Under the pieces are notes generated by a model that saw nothing but the letters and a program-made list of their open reading frames with translations, searched no databases and was not told the DNA's origin. Below are positions 1 to 6,832 of a stretch of 23,553 bases of DNA, one piece after another (the stretch's first letter is position 1; every line of letters begins with the position of its first letter). The DNA lies in IMG/VR virus record IMGVR_UViG_3300044986_000619, positions 1 through 23,553 of that record, one strand, 5' to 3'. This stretch comes from a virus. Position numbers and translations under genes: made by a program.

Positions 1-133
1 CAACAGGAATAGCTTGGCTACCTACGTTACCACTGGTATCGATAGTCAGCATCGACGTAGCCAACGGTGCAGCAGACAGCCAATCAGAGTACAGACCTTT
101 GTTGCGGATCGGAGAGATAACGCCAAGCGACAT
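1..133 (-). CDS. Partial phage structural-type protein (N-terminus only)
   Basis: An open frame starts with ATG at 131-133 and runs off the left edge of the window, so only about 44 residues are visible. They begin MSLGVISPIRNKG and continue with a Ser/Ala/Thr-rich stretch containing LTIDTSGNVGSQAIP, a style common in phage virion or fibre proteins. The start lies 10 bases after the stop of the 99-residue gene upstream. The sequence in front of it (AATAGGTATTAAGCT) has only a weak ribosome site. Function is not recognised; a virion role is suggested only by composition and by its place at the end of the late gene block. Confidence 0.6.
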   Translation of the reverse strand, partial: MSLGVISPIRNKGLYSDWLSAAPLATSMLTIDTSGNVGSQAIPV

Positions 134-143
134 AGCTTAATAC

Positions 144-443
144 CTATTGAGGCAATACGTCTGGAATCTGAAGTTGCTGAACAAGTGCCGCTTGTTGCTC
201 TAGTGTCAGAGAATCAAACATCTGCAAAGCAGACTTCTTTTTGTGTTCAACAAGTTGTTGATAGTACGAATCGCAAGCTGACTTGAAGATCATTTCAGCG
301 TAGCTTGCATCGGTGAATAGTGGCTTGGGTTCTTCACCTTCCGGCAGGGCTTCGTTTGCTGCCTGGATAGGTGCGTTGGCTTGCAGCACAACGAACTGCA
401 AACCCCAGAGTTGTTCACTTGTTAGCTTGGTTAGATCGATCAT
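144..443 (-). CDS. Hypothetical phage protein, 99 aa
   Basis: This gene encodes a small acidic, mostly helical protein starting MIDLTKLTSEQLWGLQFVV and ending QLQIPDVLPQ. There is no signal peptide, membrane segment or cysteine cluster; one Cys is present. A GGGA element lies about nine bases before the ATG, giving a plausible ribosome site. It is followed closely by the partial structural-type gene at the left edge, so the two are probably co-transcribed. The helix-rich composition could suit a tail-assembly or chaperone-type protein, but I do not recognise the family and assign no function. Confidence 0.7.
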   Translation of the reverse strand: MIDLTKLTSEQLWGLQFVVLQANAPIQAANEALPEGEEPKPLFTDASYAEMIFKSACDSYYQQLVEHKKKSALQMFDSLTLEQQAALVQQLQIPDVLPQ

Positions 444-663
444 TGAACTTTAATTCCCATTTGTAGTTTTCTTGACAATGGCAAGACTGCTTGAACAGTA
501 GCCAGAAAAGCGTATCAATAGAGACTCTCAATAAAACAGCGTTGCGACTGTAAGCAAGACTTGAAAGCATCCATTGTGATTCTGCAAACACAATAGCCGC
601 CAGCAGCCTACTCACTGCAATTTGAATATGATCGAAGCGAGTTAACCCTTGAGGGATATCCAT
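415..663 (-). CDS. Possible small protein with a hydrophobic segment (uncertain ORF)
   Basis: This 82-codon frame fills an otherwise empty 198-base gap and overlaps both neighbours, by 22 bases upstream and 29 downstream. The product starts MDIPQGLTRFDHIQIAV, has hydrophobic stretches near residues 15-37 and 44-57, and ends in a charged tail. The ribosome site is poor (AAAGAT directly before ATG). The codons look reasonably protein-like and phage genes often overlap, but there is no recognisable family. If it is not a gene, the gap at 444-641 holds only short weak inverted repeats and no clear terminator or promoter. Confidence 0.4.
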   Translation of the reverse strand: MDIPQGLTRFDHIQIAVSRLLAAIVFAESQWMLSSLAYSRNAVLLRVSIDTLFWLLFKQSCHCQENYKWELKFNDRSNQANK

Positions 664-1010
664 ATCTTTGAGTTCGCGCCCACTGCGGAGTTGACCGTAA
701 AACGAGTAACCTGAGCATGACGGATCTTCGCAAGCTCTGTCGCATCCGTGAACACTTTAATGCCAGTCGCTGCCGTCCACGAAACCAGATCAATCCAGGT
801 CGTGCCATCATAGGTTGTCTGCATCGTGATGGTCTTTGTGTTGACACCGGCAGGCAGAACCAACATCACAGAGTCCGCTGGCCCTATATCAATCGACCCG
901 CTCGTGACACCGGCATTGGCAATCGTAACGCTAGCCCAACCGTAATCCCGAAAGATTGACGTTTTTTGCTTTGGACCCAAATCACTAAATGTTCTAACTT
1001 CACTTGGCAT
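642..1010 (-). CDS. Hypothetical phage structural protein, 122 aa
   Basis: The protein begins MPSEVRTFSDLGPKQK and appears beta-rich, with alternating Val/Thr/Ile segments and a TTYDGTTWIDLVSW stretch reminiscent of small beta-sandwich virion proteins. It has no signal peptide, membrane segment or cysteine. A good ribosome site, AAGGATTAACT-ATG, lies just after the stop of the cysteine protease gene, so both are probably on one message. A head, tail or base-attachment component is the most natural guess from fold style and position, but this is inference and no family is recognised. Confidence 0.7.
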   Translation of the reverse strand: MPSEVRTFSDLGPKQKTSIFRDYGWASVTIANAGVTSGSIDIGPADSVMLVLPAGVNTKTITMQTTYDGTTWIDLVSWTAATGIKVFTDATELAKIRHAQVTRFTVNSAVGANSKIWISLKG

Positions 1011-1020
1011 AGTTAATCCT

Positions 1021-1839
1021 TCACGCTAAGACAGGGGCTATGTCATCCCCGTCAATGGTTGATCGAATAGCAAAGAATTGATGGTACTTAATCGTGTGCC
1101 GGAAGTGTCGATTCCATGTCTGATACGAACGACCTTCTTGCCCCCAGGTCACGTCCCAGCTATTACACATATCAAAGAGCCACTCTCCACTGGGAGACAG
1201 GATTACATCATCGACAAGTACCGCATGATTACCCACGCCAGCAGACTCACCAGACACACCATTAGCGTCCAAGCGACTCCACGCATTAGACGCATGAACT
1301 GCCACCACACAGTCGTAACCAAGAGCATTTGCTACTGCGAGGTCTAGCTCCTCCTCCAGCACATAACACTCCAGCATGATATTGTTTTTCATTGAGTCCT
1401 TTTGCGACTGCGGGATTCGCCCCCACAAATACTCAGGACGCTCATTGGCAATCGCAGCGGGAATGCCACGAGTTGTCATCCACTCCATACCATCTTTCAA
1501 GAGCGAGCCTCGATCGACACCACCATTGATCGCAGCGTACATAGCAAAGCCGCTCAGCATCCGTCGCGGCAATCCACGCCGTACGCGAGCGCGAGCACCA
1601 GCTCCTGCACAAGCAAAGCCGTTACATGCTCCAAGCGATTTTTGATTCATAACCCAATCAAGACCAAAACGCTTGCGACCGCTCTTACGACGCGAATCCG
1701 TGATGATCTTATTAACCTGCTCACGAGTCAGCATGGGCTTAGCATCTGCAAACAAACGAAAGCCACTCTCTCGAACTTCAGGCACAATCAAGCCAGTTCC
1801 ATAGAACTGACCATTCACTTCAATCAGCTCTTTTGACAT
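1021..1839 (-). CDS. Papain-like (C1 family) cysteine protease
   Basis: This 272-residue protein carries the full catalytic set of papain-fold peptidases. NQKSLGACNGFA (residues 65-76) matches the papain NQGSCGSCWAF region, giving oxyanion Gln66 and nucleophile Cys72. GNHAVLVDDV gives His205, and CNSWDVTWG gives Asn226 followed by the conserved Ser-Trp. The middle (LSGFAMYAAINGG, then GMEWMTTRGI) also follows the family layout. There is no signal peptide and only a short leader of about 55 residues instead of a long propeptide. It is preceded by AGGGAAGTGAC-ATG. It sits between membrane-anchored thioredoxin-like genes and structural genes. Its role could be virion protein maturation, cleavage of a host protein, or attack on wall peptides during lysis; the sequence does not decide. 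Confidence 0.85.
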   Translation of the reverse strand: MSKELIEVNGQFYGTGLIVPEVRESGFRLFADAKPMLTREQVNKIITDSRRKSGRKRFGLDWVMNQKSLGACNGFACAGAGARARVRRGLPRRMLSGFAMYAAINGGVDRGSLLKDGMEWMTTRGIPAAIANERPEYLWGRIPQSQKDSMKNNIMLECYVLEEELDLAVANALGYDCVVAVHASNAWSRLDANGVSGESAGVGNHAVLVDDVILSPSGEWLFDMCNSWDVTWGQEGRSYQTWNRHFRHTIKYHQFFAIRSTIDGDDIAPVLA

Positions 1840-1840
1840 G

Positions 1841-2245
1841 TCACTTCCCTGTGTACTTCTTTACGATCAAATCAATGCTCTCGATGCTTGGGTTCGCCTC
1901 AACTCCGACAGACTTATTTGTCTTCTTGTCAATCACCAAAATGGCTGGAGGGTTAACCGCCCCCAATTCCCTGAGGTATCTCTCAACTTCAGGTTTTTTC
2001 GCATCGACTGTTACGTCATAACGCCTGGTCGTGACACCTCTACCAGCTAAGCCCTGCCACTGCTCACTATTAACCAAGATCGCTACATCGGCACTTGTCT
2101 GGCTAGTTTCATCCAAAAGGATAAAGTAAACCTCGTCATAGACCTTAGGCGGAAACACACTGAAGTCACCCCCACTGCTGAGCATCAGCACAGCCGCTAT
2201 TACCAGCAGCAGCCCGCCCAAGAAAGACGCTTCTTTACTTTTCAT
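1841..2245 (-). CDS. Membrane-anchored thioredoxin-like-fold protein lacking CXXC
   Basis: The chosen start gives MKSKEASFLGG and is preceded by AGGAG nine bases away. An upstream in-frame start at 2269 has no ribosome site and would overlap the previous gene more. Residues about 6-24 form one transmembrane or uncleaved signal segment. The rest resembles a thioredoxin-type alpha/beta domain: VAILVNSEQW strand, a helix with a run ending YLRELGAVNPPAILVID, and a C-terminal helix. The PP pair sits where the cis-proline loop would be. The redox CXXC is absent, so it is probably not an oxidoreductase. It overlaps the previous gene by 11 bases, suggesting coupled translation. Fold assignment is moderate; function is unknown. 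Confidence 0.65.
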   Translation of the reverse strand: MKSKEASFLGGLLLVIAAVLMLSSGGDFSVFPPKVYDEVYFILLDETSQTSADVAILVNSEQWQGLAGRGVTTRRYDVTVDAKKPEVERYLRELGAVNPPAILVIDKKTNKSVGVEANPSIESIDLIVKKYTGK

Positions 2246-2486
2246 CTTTCTTGACTCCTGACACAGCATCTAAGATTACCTTGTCTACAGCGGCCAGCGT
2301 GGAATCATCCACCTCACCAACTAGCATCTTTCGAATCTCAACGAACTTGCCGATCACATCATTGGATGCAACACCAGAGCTAGCTACTTTTCTGGGCACA
2401 ATCTTCGCAATCAAGTCGAAACAACCCAGTGAATACGCAACCAAGACAAGACCAATACAGGCGATAGCGAACGGCAAGTACTGCAT
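2235..2486 (-). CDS. Small single-span membrane protein (holin candidate)
   Basis: This 83-residue protein has a hydrophobic segment at about residues 4-22 (YLPFAIACIGLVLVAYSLG) followed by a soluble helical tail rich in charge, ending VSGVKKDEK. A strong ribosome site, AGGGGAAGTTTATT-ATG, precedes it. The coding end overlaps the next membrane-protein gene. Size, topology and its place near the protease and another small membrane protein would fit a holin or spanin-like component, but single-span small proteins are common in phages and no family signature is visible. Treat the lysis role as a hypothesis. Confidence 0.7.
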   Translation of the reverse strand: MQYLPFAIACIGLVLVAYSLGCFDLIAKIVPRKVASSGVASNDVIGKFVEIRKMLVGEVDDSTLAAVDKVILDAVSGVKKDEK

Positions 2487-2524
2487 AATAAACTTCCCCT
2501 AGAATTGTTCCCGCTCCATCGGTT

Positions 2525-3511
2525 TCATACGTTGCACACAATCTTGCCGCGATCAATGATGTAGTTGCGAAACTCTGTGCTGCCATTCGCATCAACACGC
2601 GCCCGACCAAAACCGTGATTCCAGTTATTGATTGGTGAATAACCCTTGATCATTTGGCACATACAGCCAATTGAGAAGCAGCGATGAATCCTCTTGCTAA
2701 GCCCCTCCGTAGAAACATGCTCACTGGAAAAGTGATGATGACTAACCACTCCACTGAATCCGATTTTTCCGTAAAGCGTCTTAGCAGGATTTACCGGTGA
2801 ACCAGCACCTTTGGGTAGCTCGTGTCCATGGAACACAGGCAGGTCACCGATAATTACATGCTGCTTGCTGGTTATGTAATCAAACTTCAGCTCATTAAGC
2901 CTCAACACCTGATCAAGCTGGAATGCCGATATGCCCACTACCGCACTAGCCCGCTGGTATAGATATCTCTCATAGCGATCTTCGTGGTTTCCAATCTTGT
3001 AAACTCGATGGCCACGAAAGTACTTTCTCAATCCTTTCAAGATTTCGTGCATCGTATTAAGCTCATCAGAGGGACTCGCCATCCTCGGATCTGAGACGTA
3101 ATCAGATAGTCGATAGAAATCTACGCCATCGCCGTTAAGCAAGATGTTGGTTATTTTGTTATCGAAGCAAAACCGTATCATCGACTCGATCGAAACCTCA
3201 TCGTGATACGGCACATGCCAATCGCCAGTAATGAGCCAATCACCTTTCTTGGTGTACTTGGCAGGAGGTAAAACCTGATGGATGCCCTTAGGTAGTATTA
3301 GCTTGGAGGGCTGCTTACGAGCTACTACCGCACCTTTCTTTTTTCGATTCCCATTCCCCATAACCCCAAAGCGATAGCGAATGAGACTTCGTGCAGACTC
3401 AGTGGTGTACAACTCTGGATACTGCTCGACTAGCAGGCGAGCCAGTGTTCTATTACCAACATTAGGATACCGATCGACAATCTCATCAACTAATTTATCT
3501 CGCCGCTTCAT
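2525..3511 (-). CDS. Calcineurin-like metallophosphoesterase with N-terminal HTH-like region
   Basis: The 328-residue product contains the usual metal-binding motifs of the calcineurin-like phosphoesterase superfamily: GDWH at 96-99, NGD at 126-128, GNHED at 174-178, an HGHE at 228-231 and SHHH at 257-260. These bind two metals that hydrolyse phosphodiesters or phosphomonoesters. The first 60 residues, with NRTLARLLVEQYPELYTTESARSLIRYRFG, look like a small helical DNA-binding extension known from some phage relatives. The start at 3511 was chosen because GGAGGG lies eight bases upstream; a longer frame to 3544 lacks this. Possible jobs are nuclease, nucleotide phosphatase or RNA processing. 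The substrate cannot be read from sequence. Confidence 0.85.
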   Translation of the reverse strand: MKRRDKLVDEIVDRYPNVGNRTLARLLVEQYPELYTTESARSLIRYRFGVMGNGNRKKKGAVVARKQPSKLILPKGIHQVLPPAKYTKKGDWLITGDWHVPYHDEVSIESMIRFCFDNKITNILLNGDGVDFYRLSDYVSDPRMASPSDELNTMHEILKGLRKYFRGHRVYKIGNHEDRYERYLYQRASAVVGISAFQLDQVLRLNELKFDYITSKQHVIIGDLPVFHGHELPKGAGSPVNPAKTLYGKIGFSGVVSHHHFSSEHVSTEGLSKRIHRCFSIGCMCQMIKGYSPINNWNHGFGRARVDANGSTEFRNYIIDRGKIVCNV

Positions 3512-3551
3512 GCGAAGCCCTCCAGAAAGAAACCGAAGCGACAACGCTAAA

Positions 3552-3782
3552 CTATTTCATGCTTTTATTTCCCCGACATTTCCATCGCTTACGTGAAATA
3601 TCATTGGGGCAAGGAGGATTGTCGCATTTGGGAATCTTTGCTGATCGGGCGCAATAAGAGTCACCTTTAGCTGTCCCAGGCTTAGGCGTAACACCAGCTT
3701 GACCAACACTACGCTTTTTGCCGTCAACATTAACTGCGACGGCCTTACCTTTGGCGGGCTGACTTGCTGCTTTCTTAGGCAT
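3552..3782 (-). CDS. Small basic Cys-containing protein
   Basis: This 76-residue protein is Lys-rich at the N-terminus (MPKKAASQPAKGKAVAV) and ends in a small cysteine region with Cys44, Cys53, Cys58 and Cys69 inside YCARSAKIPKCDNPPCP. Four cysteines in this spacing could bind one zinc ion or form disulfides. The basic N-terminus could contact nucleic acid. It overlaps the gene upstream by 8 bases and has a purine-rich AGAGAGAAGAA before the ATG. No family is recognised, and whether it is packaged or acts in the cell is unknown. Confidence 0.65.
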   Translation of the reverse strand: MPKKAASQPAKGKAVAVNVDGKKRSVGQAGVTPKPGTAKGDSYCARSAKIPKCDNPPCPNDISRKRWKCRGNKSMK

Positions 3783-4215
3783 TTCTTCTCTCTCTAACTA
3801 GGACACTTATAAGCATGGATGTTACGTCTAGGTTTTTGTCTCGCCACTTTGGAATCGACGTAAAGTCTGCAAACCTAACTGTAGTAATCACCTCACACTC
3901 GATGCCACCTATACGCTTACGGTGGAATACATCTCTGATACGATTTCGAAAATAGGCTTTGCTTGCCAAACCTTCCTGGGTCTTCATTCGGCCTGTTGAC
4001 CTAGTTAGCCGAAAGGTATATCGAATATCATCTTGAAGGTTCGTGCCTATCCCTTCTGATTCTTCCATGGGAGATAGGACTATTCCTAATGACGGCTTGA
4101 GTTCAGGCGGATCCTCATAACGTATCTCATCAGTTCGATGAGGAGGAAAAGACTCCGCCCTCAGCAATAGAAGAATTCGATCAACAATTTCCTGATGACG
4201 ATCTAGCTGTGCCAC
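3775..4215 (-). CDS. Putative tail completion/terminator-type protein, 146 aa
   Basis: The gene begins with GTG and its first base overlaps the TAG of an alternative frame upstream (TAGTG), which suggests translational coupling. The protein begins HQEIVDRILLLLRAE-like after four residues, an amphipathic helix followed by a beta-rich domain (GIVLSPMEE, IRYTFRLTRSTGR, CEVITTVRFAD, VTSMLISVLVRE). This helix-then-sheet layout and length are typical of phage tail-terminator or neck-completion proteins. No membrane segment is present. The call is by resemblance in layout and genomic position only, so alternatives among small virion proteins remain open. Confidence 0.55.
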   Translation of the reverse strand: MAQLDRHQEIVDRILLLLRAESFPPHRTDEIRYEDPPELKPSLGIVLSPMEESEGIGTNLQDDIRYTFRLTRSTGRMKTQEGLASKAYFRNRIRDVFHRKRIGGIECEVITTVRFADFTSIPKWRDKNLDVTSMLISVLVRERRNA

Positions 4216-4427
4216 TAGCGGCTCACAATCTCATTTAGTCGCGTCGAAACACGATAAGTCACTGTGAAGTTGTATGCGGTTGCGGCAAAGCCGATCCCGA
4301 TGAGGATGGCTGCTGCCCACTGTGCAGCTCTTGCTCGATCACGGCTTGCTTGTTCAGGATTGCGGAGATTGCAGTAAAGTTCCCTGTAGCTAGCGCGAAT
4401 GCAATGGCGATGACCGTGGCAATCCAC
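4215..4427 (-). CDS. Possible small membrane ORF overlapping the PAS gene end
   Basis: A second frame overlaps the end of the PAS gene and continues 44 bases past its stop. Its last 40 residues include AAQWAAAILIGIGFAATAY, a convincing transmembrane segment, and a charged tail ending RLNEIVSR. A GTG at 4425-4427 with AAGGA ten bases upstream is a candidate start giving 70 residues, but the first part is Cys/His-rich and not protein-like. Alternatively the frame is reached by a -1 frameshift from the PAS gene, or a base error has split one gene. The stop overlaps the GTG of the next gene (TAGTG), which argues that ribosomes do end here. Confidence 0.35.
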   Translation of the reverse strand: MDCHGHRHCIRASYRELYCNLRNPEQASRDRARAAQWAAAILIGIGFAATAYNFTVTYRVSTRLNEIVSR

Positions 4428-4891
4428 TTGTAATTGTCCTTTAGAAGAATCACCATGTCCTTCCATGTCGTTCCACCTGATTCCCTGATGTCGTTGTGCG
4501 GCACGAAGAATATCCAGTAAAACTCCACTTTCCCCACTACCGGCTCCCGAAACACCGTCAAGCTGCCCCACGCATACCGAGGTCTCTCGGGCCTTGATCC
4601 GCTCTTGTGGTACGCCTTCACTACGGTATAGCTCGTCAGGTCGCCACTGCTCAGATTGATCAGTAGATCCTTGTCGATCGTCCGATACTTGTCGTGCGTA
4701 ATTTCGTCCAGAGTGAGTGACAGCAGTTGCCCCTCGGTGCATTCGAGAAATCGACAGATAGAAGTATTTACCCATAAAAACTTACCTTCCTTGCTGACAG
4801 CCGCCATCCCGATTGGCATGTCTGAGCACAACCTGACGGCACCCATTTGCGTTATGGTGACTGGCCCCAAAACGGGATCCGTGAGCGCCAT
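4259..4891 (-). CDS. PAS-domain protein with C-terminal transmembrane segment
   Basis: Residues about 20-132 form a PAS domain, a small sensory fold that binds ligands or partners. The visible pattern is DMPIGMAAVSKEGKFLWVN, then CRFLECTEGQLLSLTLDEI, and the central sheet WGSLTVF / VEFYWIFFVPHND. Residues about 154-178 (YKWIATVIAIAFALATG) form one membrane span, and the tail is Ser/Pro/Gln-rich. No kinase, cyclase or HTH output domain follows. It starts at ATG 4889-4891 with AAGGA nine to ten bases upstream. It lies between a tail-completion-like gene and a thioredoxin-like gene in the late block. A sensor of cell state or energy at the membrane, perhaps tied to lysis timing, is an inference. 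Confidence 0.8.
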   Translation of the reverse strand: MALTDPVLGPVTITQMGAVRLCSDMPIGMAAVSKEGKFLWVNTSICRFLECTEGQLLSLTLDEITHDKYRTIDKDLLINLSSGDLTSYTVVKAYHKSGSRPERPRYAWGSLTVFREPVVGKVEFYWIFFVPHNDIRESGGTTWKDMVILLKDNYKWIATVIAIAFALATGNFTAISAILNKQAVIEQELHSGQQPSSSGSALPQPHTTSQ

Positions 4892-4903
4892 AGGCGAGCA
4901 TCC

Positions 4904-5293
4904 TTACATCTCTTCCACTATCTGCTTCAAAGCCGACATTGACATATAGCCTACATGTCGAACCACCTTACCCCGTCCGTAAATATCAAATCTCGGCCAA
5001 GGTCCATCGGCAGTGTATGTCTCCTCAAATTTCCAACCAGCAGCCTTAATCTTCGCAAGCTCACTAGCCTTCCATTTGCTACACCACACGCAATTGTGGC
5101 TGGTATACATGACGATTGTTCCGTCCATCGTCACTGGCTCGTCTTCTTTGCCAGTCTCCTCAACTACTGGCTCCGCAAGCTGATCCTGAGCTACAGGAGC
5201 TGGAAGAGGCTGTCTATTGTCAGGAAACAGGCATGAGAAAATCGTCCCCACAACCAAGCCTACGAACGGCAGAACAATACAATCTCGTCGCAT
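4904..5293 (-). CDS. Membrane-anchored thioredoxin/glutaredoxin-like protein
   Basis: The 129-residue product has an N-terminal hydrophobic anchor at about 6-23, a Pro/Glu-rich linker, then a thioredoxin-fold domain. TIVMYTSHNCVWCSKWK supplies a redox CXXC (Cys68-Val-Trp-Cys71), and PWPRFDIYGRGK matches the cis-proline strand region. Such proteins exchange thiols and disulfides, here probably outside the cytoplasmic membrane. A Cys at position 21 follows the anchor but the lipobox is weak, so lipoprotein status is unclear. The start ATG overlaps the previous stop (TAATG). A role in folding or reducing secreted phage or host proteins is possible but unproven. Confidence 0.8.
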   Translation of the reverse strand: MRRDCIVLPFVGLVVGTIFSCLFPDNRQPLPAPVAQDQLAEPVVEETGKEDEPVTMDGTIVMYTSHNCVWCSKWKASELAKIKAAGWKFEETYTADGPWPRFDIYGRGKVVRHVGYMSMSALKQIVEEM

Positions 5294-5595
5294 TACACTG
5301 CCCTCACGCTCTGAATAGCCTTCTTTACAAGCGACATCAAAGCCGCCTTCAGAACCTGATCAGTCATTGCCTCGAAAGCATCAGGCACCCCTGGCAGATC
5401 CAGTGGCGAAATGTATCGGTCATAAAGCTGACCAACGAACGCAGCCATAGCGTCAGCATCTATACCAGCCTGCTTCTCTACAATATCGAGAATCAACTTA
5501 GCCAGTTCTCCAATAGCAGAACCCTTCGTTGATCCTGCCGAAGCAGCAAACGTAGCTACTCCTTCTTCAAGTTGCATTTTTACATCGGGACTCAC
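5293..5595 (-). CDS. Hypothetical helical protein, 100 aa
   Basis: I chose the GTG start at 5593-5595 because AAGGAG sits six bases before it. A longer frame to 5655 would overlap the preceding gene and carries no better ribosome site. The product (MSPDVKMQLEEGVATFAASAG onward) is Ala-rich and mainly amphipathic helix, with LAKLILDIVEKQAG and MSLVKKAIQSVRAV near the end. It has no cysteine or clear membrane span. Position between a connector-type protein and the thioredoxin-like gene suggests a small late protein, perhaps virion-associated. No family is recognised. Confidence 0.7.
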   Translation of the reverse strand: MSPDVKMQLEEGVATFAASAGSTKGSAIGELAKLILDIVEKQAGIDADAMAAFVGQLYDRYISPLDLPGVPDAFEAMTDQVLKAALMSLVKKAIQSVRAV

Positions 5596-5621
5596 AATAA
5601 TCTCCTTGGAGGGTGAAAAAA

Positions 5622-6818
5622 CTAAACAGGTGCATTGACTTTCGAATAGCGCCAATACTGATCACCTAACCAGAATGGCGTCATTGGAGTCGCCTCCTGG
5701 TCATAATTAGCTGAGCATTCCGCTGCCACAGCCTGTCGCAAAGCTTGCCGTGTCAACTCCTTAGACTCAGCTAACTTTGCGTGGTCTGCGTTCATAGCAA
5801 ACCTCTCCATAGCCAACGCTTCAATTACATTGAGCATTGTCGCTGGCTCGATATCTAAGACATCACTGATCGAGTATCCTCGACCAGAAGCTGTCTCGCT
5901 CGCAGCTTCAGTAAGTTCTAGCTGCGTTGAACTAATAACTCGCCTAACAAAAGCTTGATAGACATACTCTTCTCGGTCTGTATTATCTTGATGATTGCCT
6001 TTAGGCAGGTAACTATTTGGCGAGAGGCGAAACAAAGTGCCCACCAGCTTTTGACTAAACGACGCTCCCGAGCATGTCACCGTAGTGCTTCCGCTCGTAA
6101 TCGCCGCATCACTACCTGACACCTCATAGTTCCTCAGAGGCACAGGACGAACCGTGACGGTTGCCTCATACACCTCAGATTCGCTCGGAGGTGGAATAAG
6201 CACGACATCAACAGCACCAAACCTATTACGACTAGGAAGCAGAGCGTACCTCAATGGAACACCTGGACTCCGAAGAGTCTTTTGGATTCGAGGAACCTCT
6301 AGTTGACTAGCAGGCTGCAACCTAACCAAACTCGTAGCTCGCCACATTTCTCGTACCTCGCGTATTGGCGAAGGCCAGGAATATGCCGACCTAAACCACA
6401 CGAGAGAAACAAAGCTCTCATCTGCACCAGGGTTAAGCTCTGTGGTAAGAGTCACGATCTTGTCACTTATGCGACGCTCTATCTGATAAGTCGCGTCACC
6501 GGCATGCACTTCACCTAGATGAGCATTTGCGGGCCAAGACTCTGCCGATAAAATTGTTAGCTGTCTTTCATTGGCCCCGCCTGTATGATCATACGAGCAC
6601 GAAGCTACAGAAAACGAAGCATCTGTCCTAAGCATTAGCTTACGATTAAAAAATCTCCACTTATGCAAAGTAGGCAATTCCCGATACGCATCGTCAATCG
6701 CAACTCTTAATCTTGTCACATCAGACACAGATCCAGAAAGCCCGTTACGCAGGAGCAATCGCTGAACGATATCGTAAAACGTAAATACGTTGTTCCAATC
6801 GACTTGATCTACTATCAC
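5622..6818 (-). CDS. Putative connector/adaptor or tail-tubular protein, 398 aa
   Basis: The protein begins with a helical region that includes VTRLRVAIDDAYRELPTLHKWRFF, a pattern seen in podovirus and siphovirus adaptor or tail-tubular proteins that sit below the portal. A beta-rich middle domain follows (about residues 60-320, with GSTTVTCSGASFSQ typical of a beta-sandwich), then a helical C-terminus. Length is in the range of such connector proteins. It starts with GTG; the upstream GGAA is a modest ribosome site. It lies downstream of portal and two small structural genes in the same direction, which supports a head-to-tail joining role. Exact family is uncertain. Confidence 0.6.
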   Translation of the reverse strand: MIVDQVDWNNVFTFYDIVQRLLLRNGLSGSVSDVTRLRVAIDDAYRELPTLHKWRFFNRKLMLRTDASFSVASCSYDHTGGANERQLTILSAESWPANAHLGEVHAGDATYQIERRISDKIVTLTTELNPGADESFVSLVWFRSAYSWPSPIREVREMWRATSLVRLQPASQLEVPRIQKTLRSPGVPLRYALLPSRNRFGAVDVVLIPPPSESEVYEATVTVRPVPLRNYEVSGSDAAITSGSTTVTCSGASFSQKLVGTLFRLSPNSYLPKGNHQDNTDREEYVYQAFVRRVISSTQLELTEAASETASGRGYSISDVLDIEPATMLNVIEALAMERFAMNADHAKLAESKELTRQALRQAVAAECSANYDQEATPMTPFWLGDQYWRYSKVNAPV

Positions 6819-6832
6819 GGGCTATTTCCAGA

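Noticed and set aside
1402-1836. Plus-strand open frame opposite the protease gene
   Set aside because: The minus-strand protease has all catalytic residues; this frame has no recognisable pattern or ribosome site.
5116-5532. Plus-strand open frame across the thioredoxin-like and helical genes
   Set aside because: It crosses two convincing minus-strand genes and has shadow-type composition.
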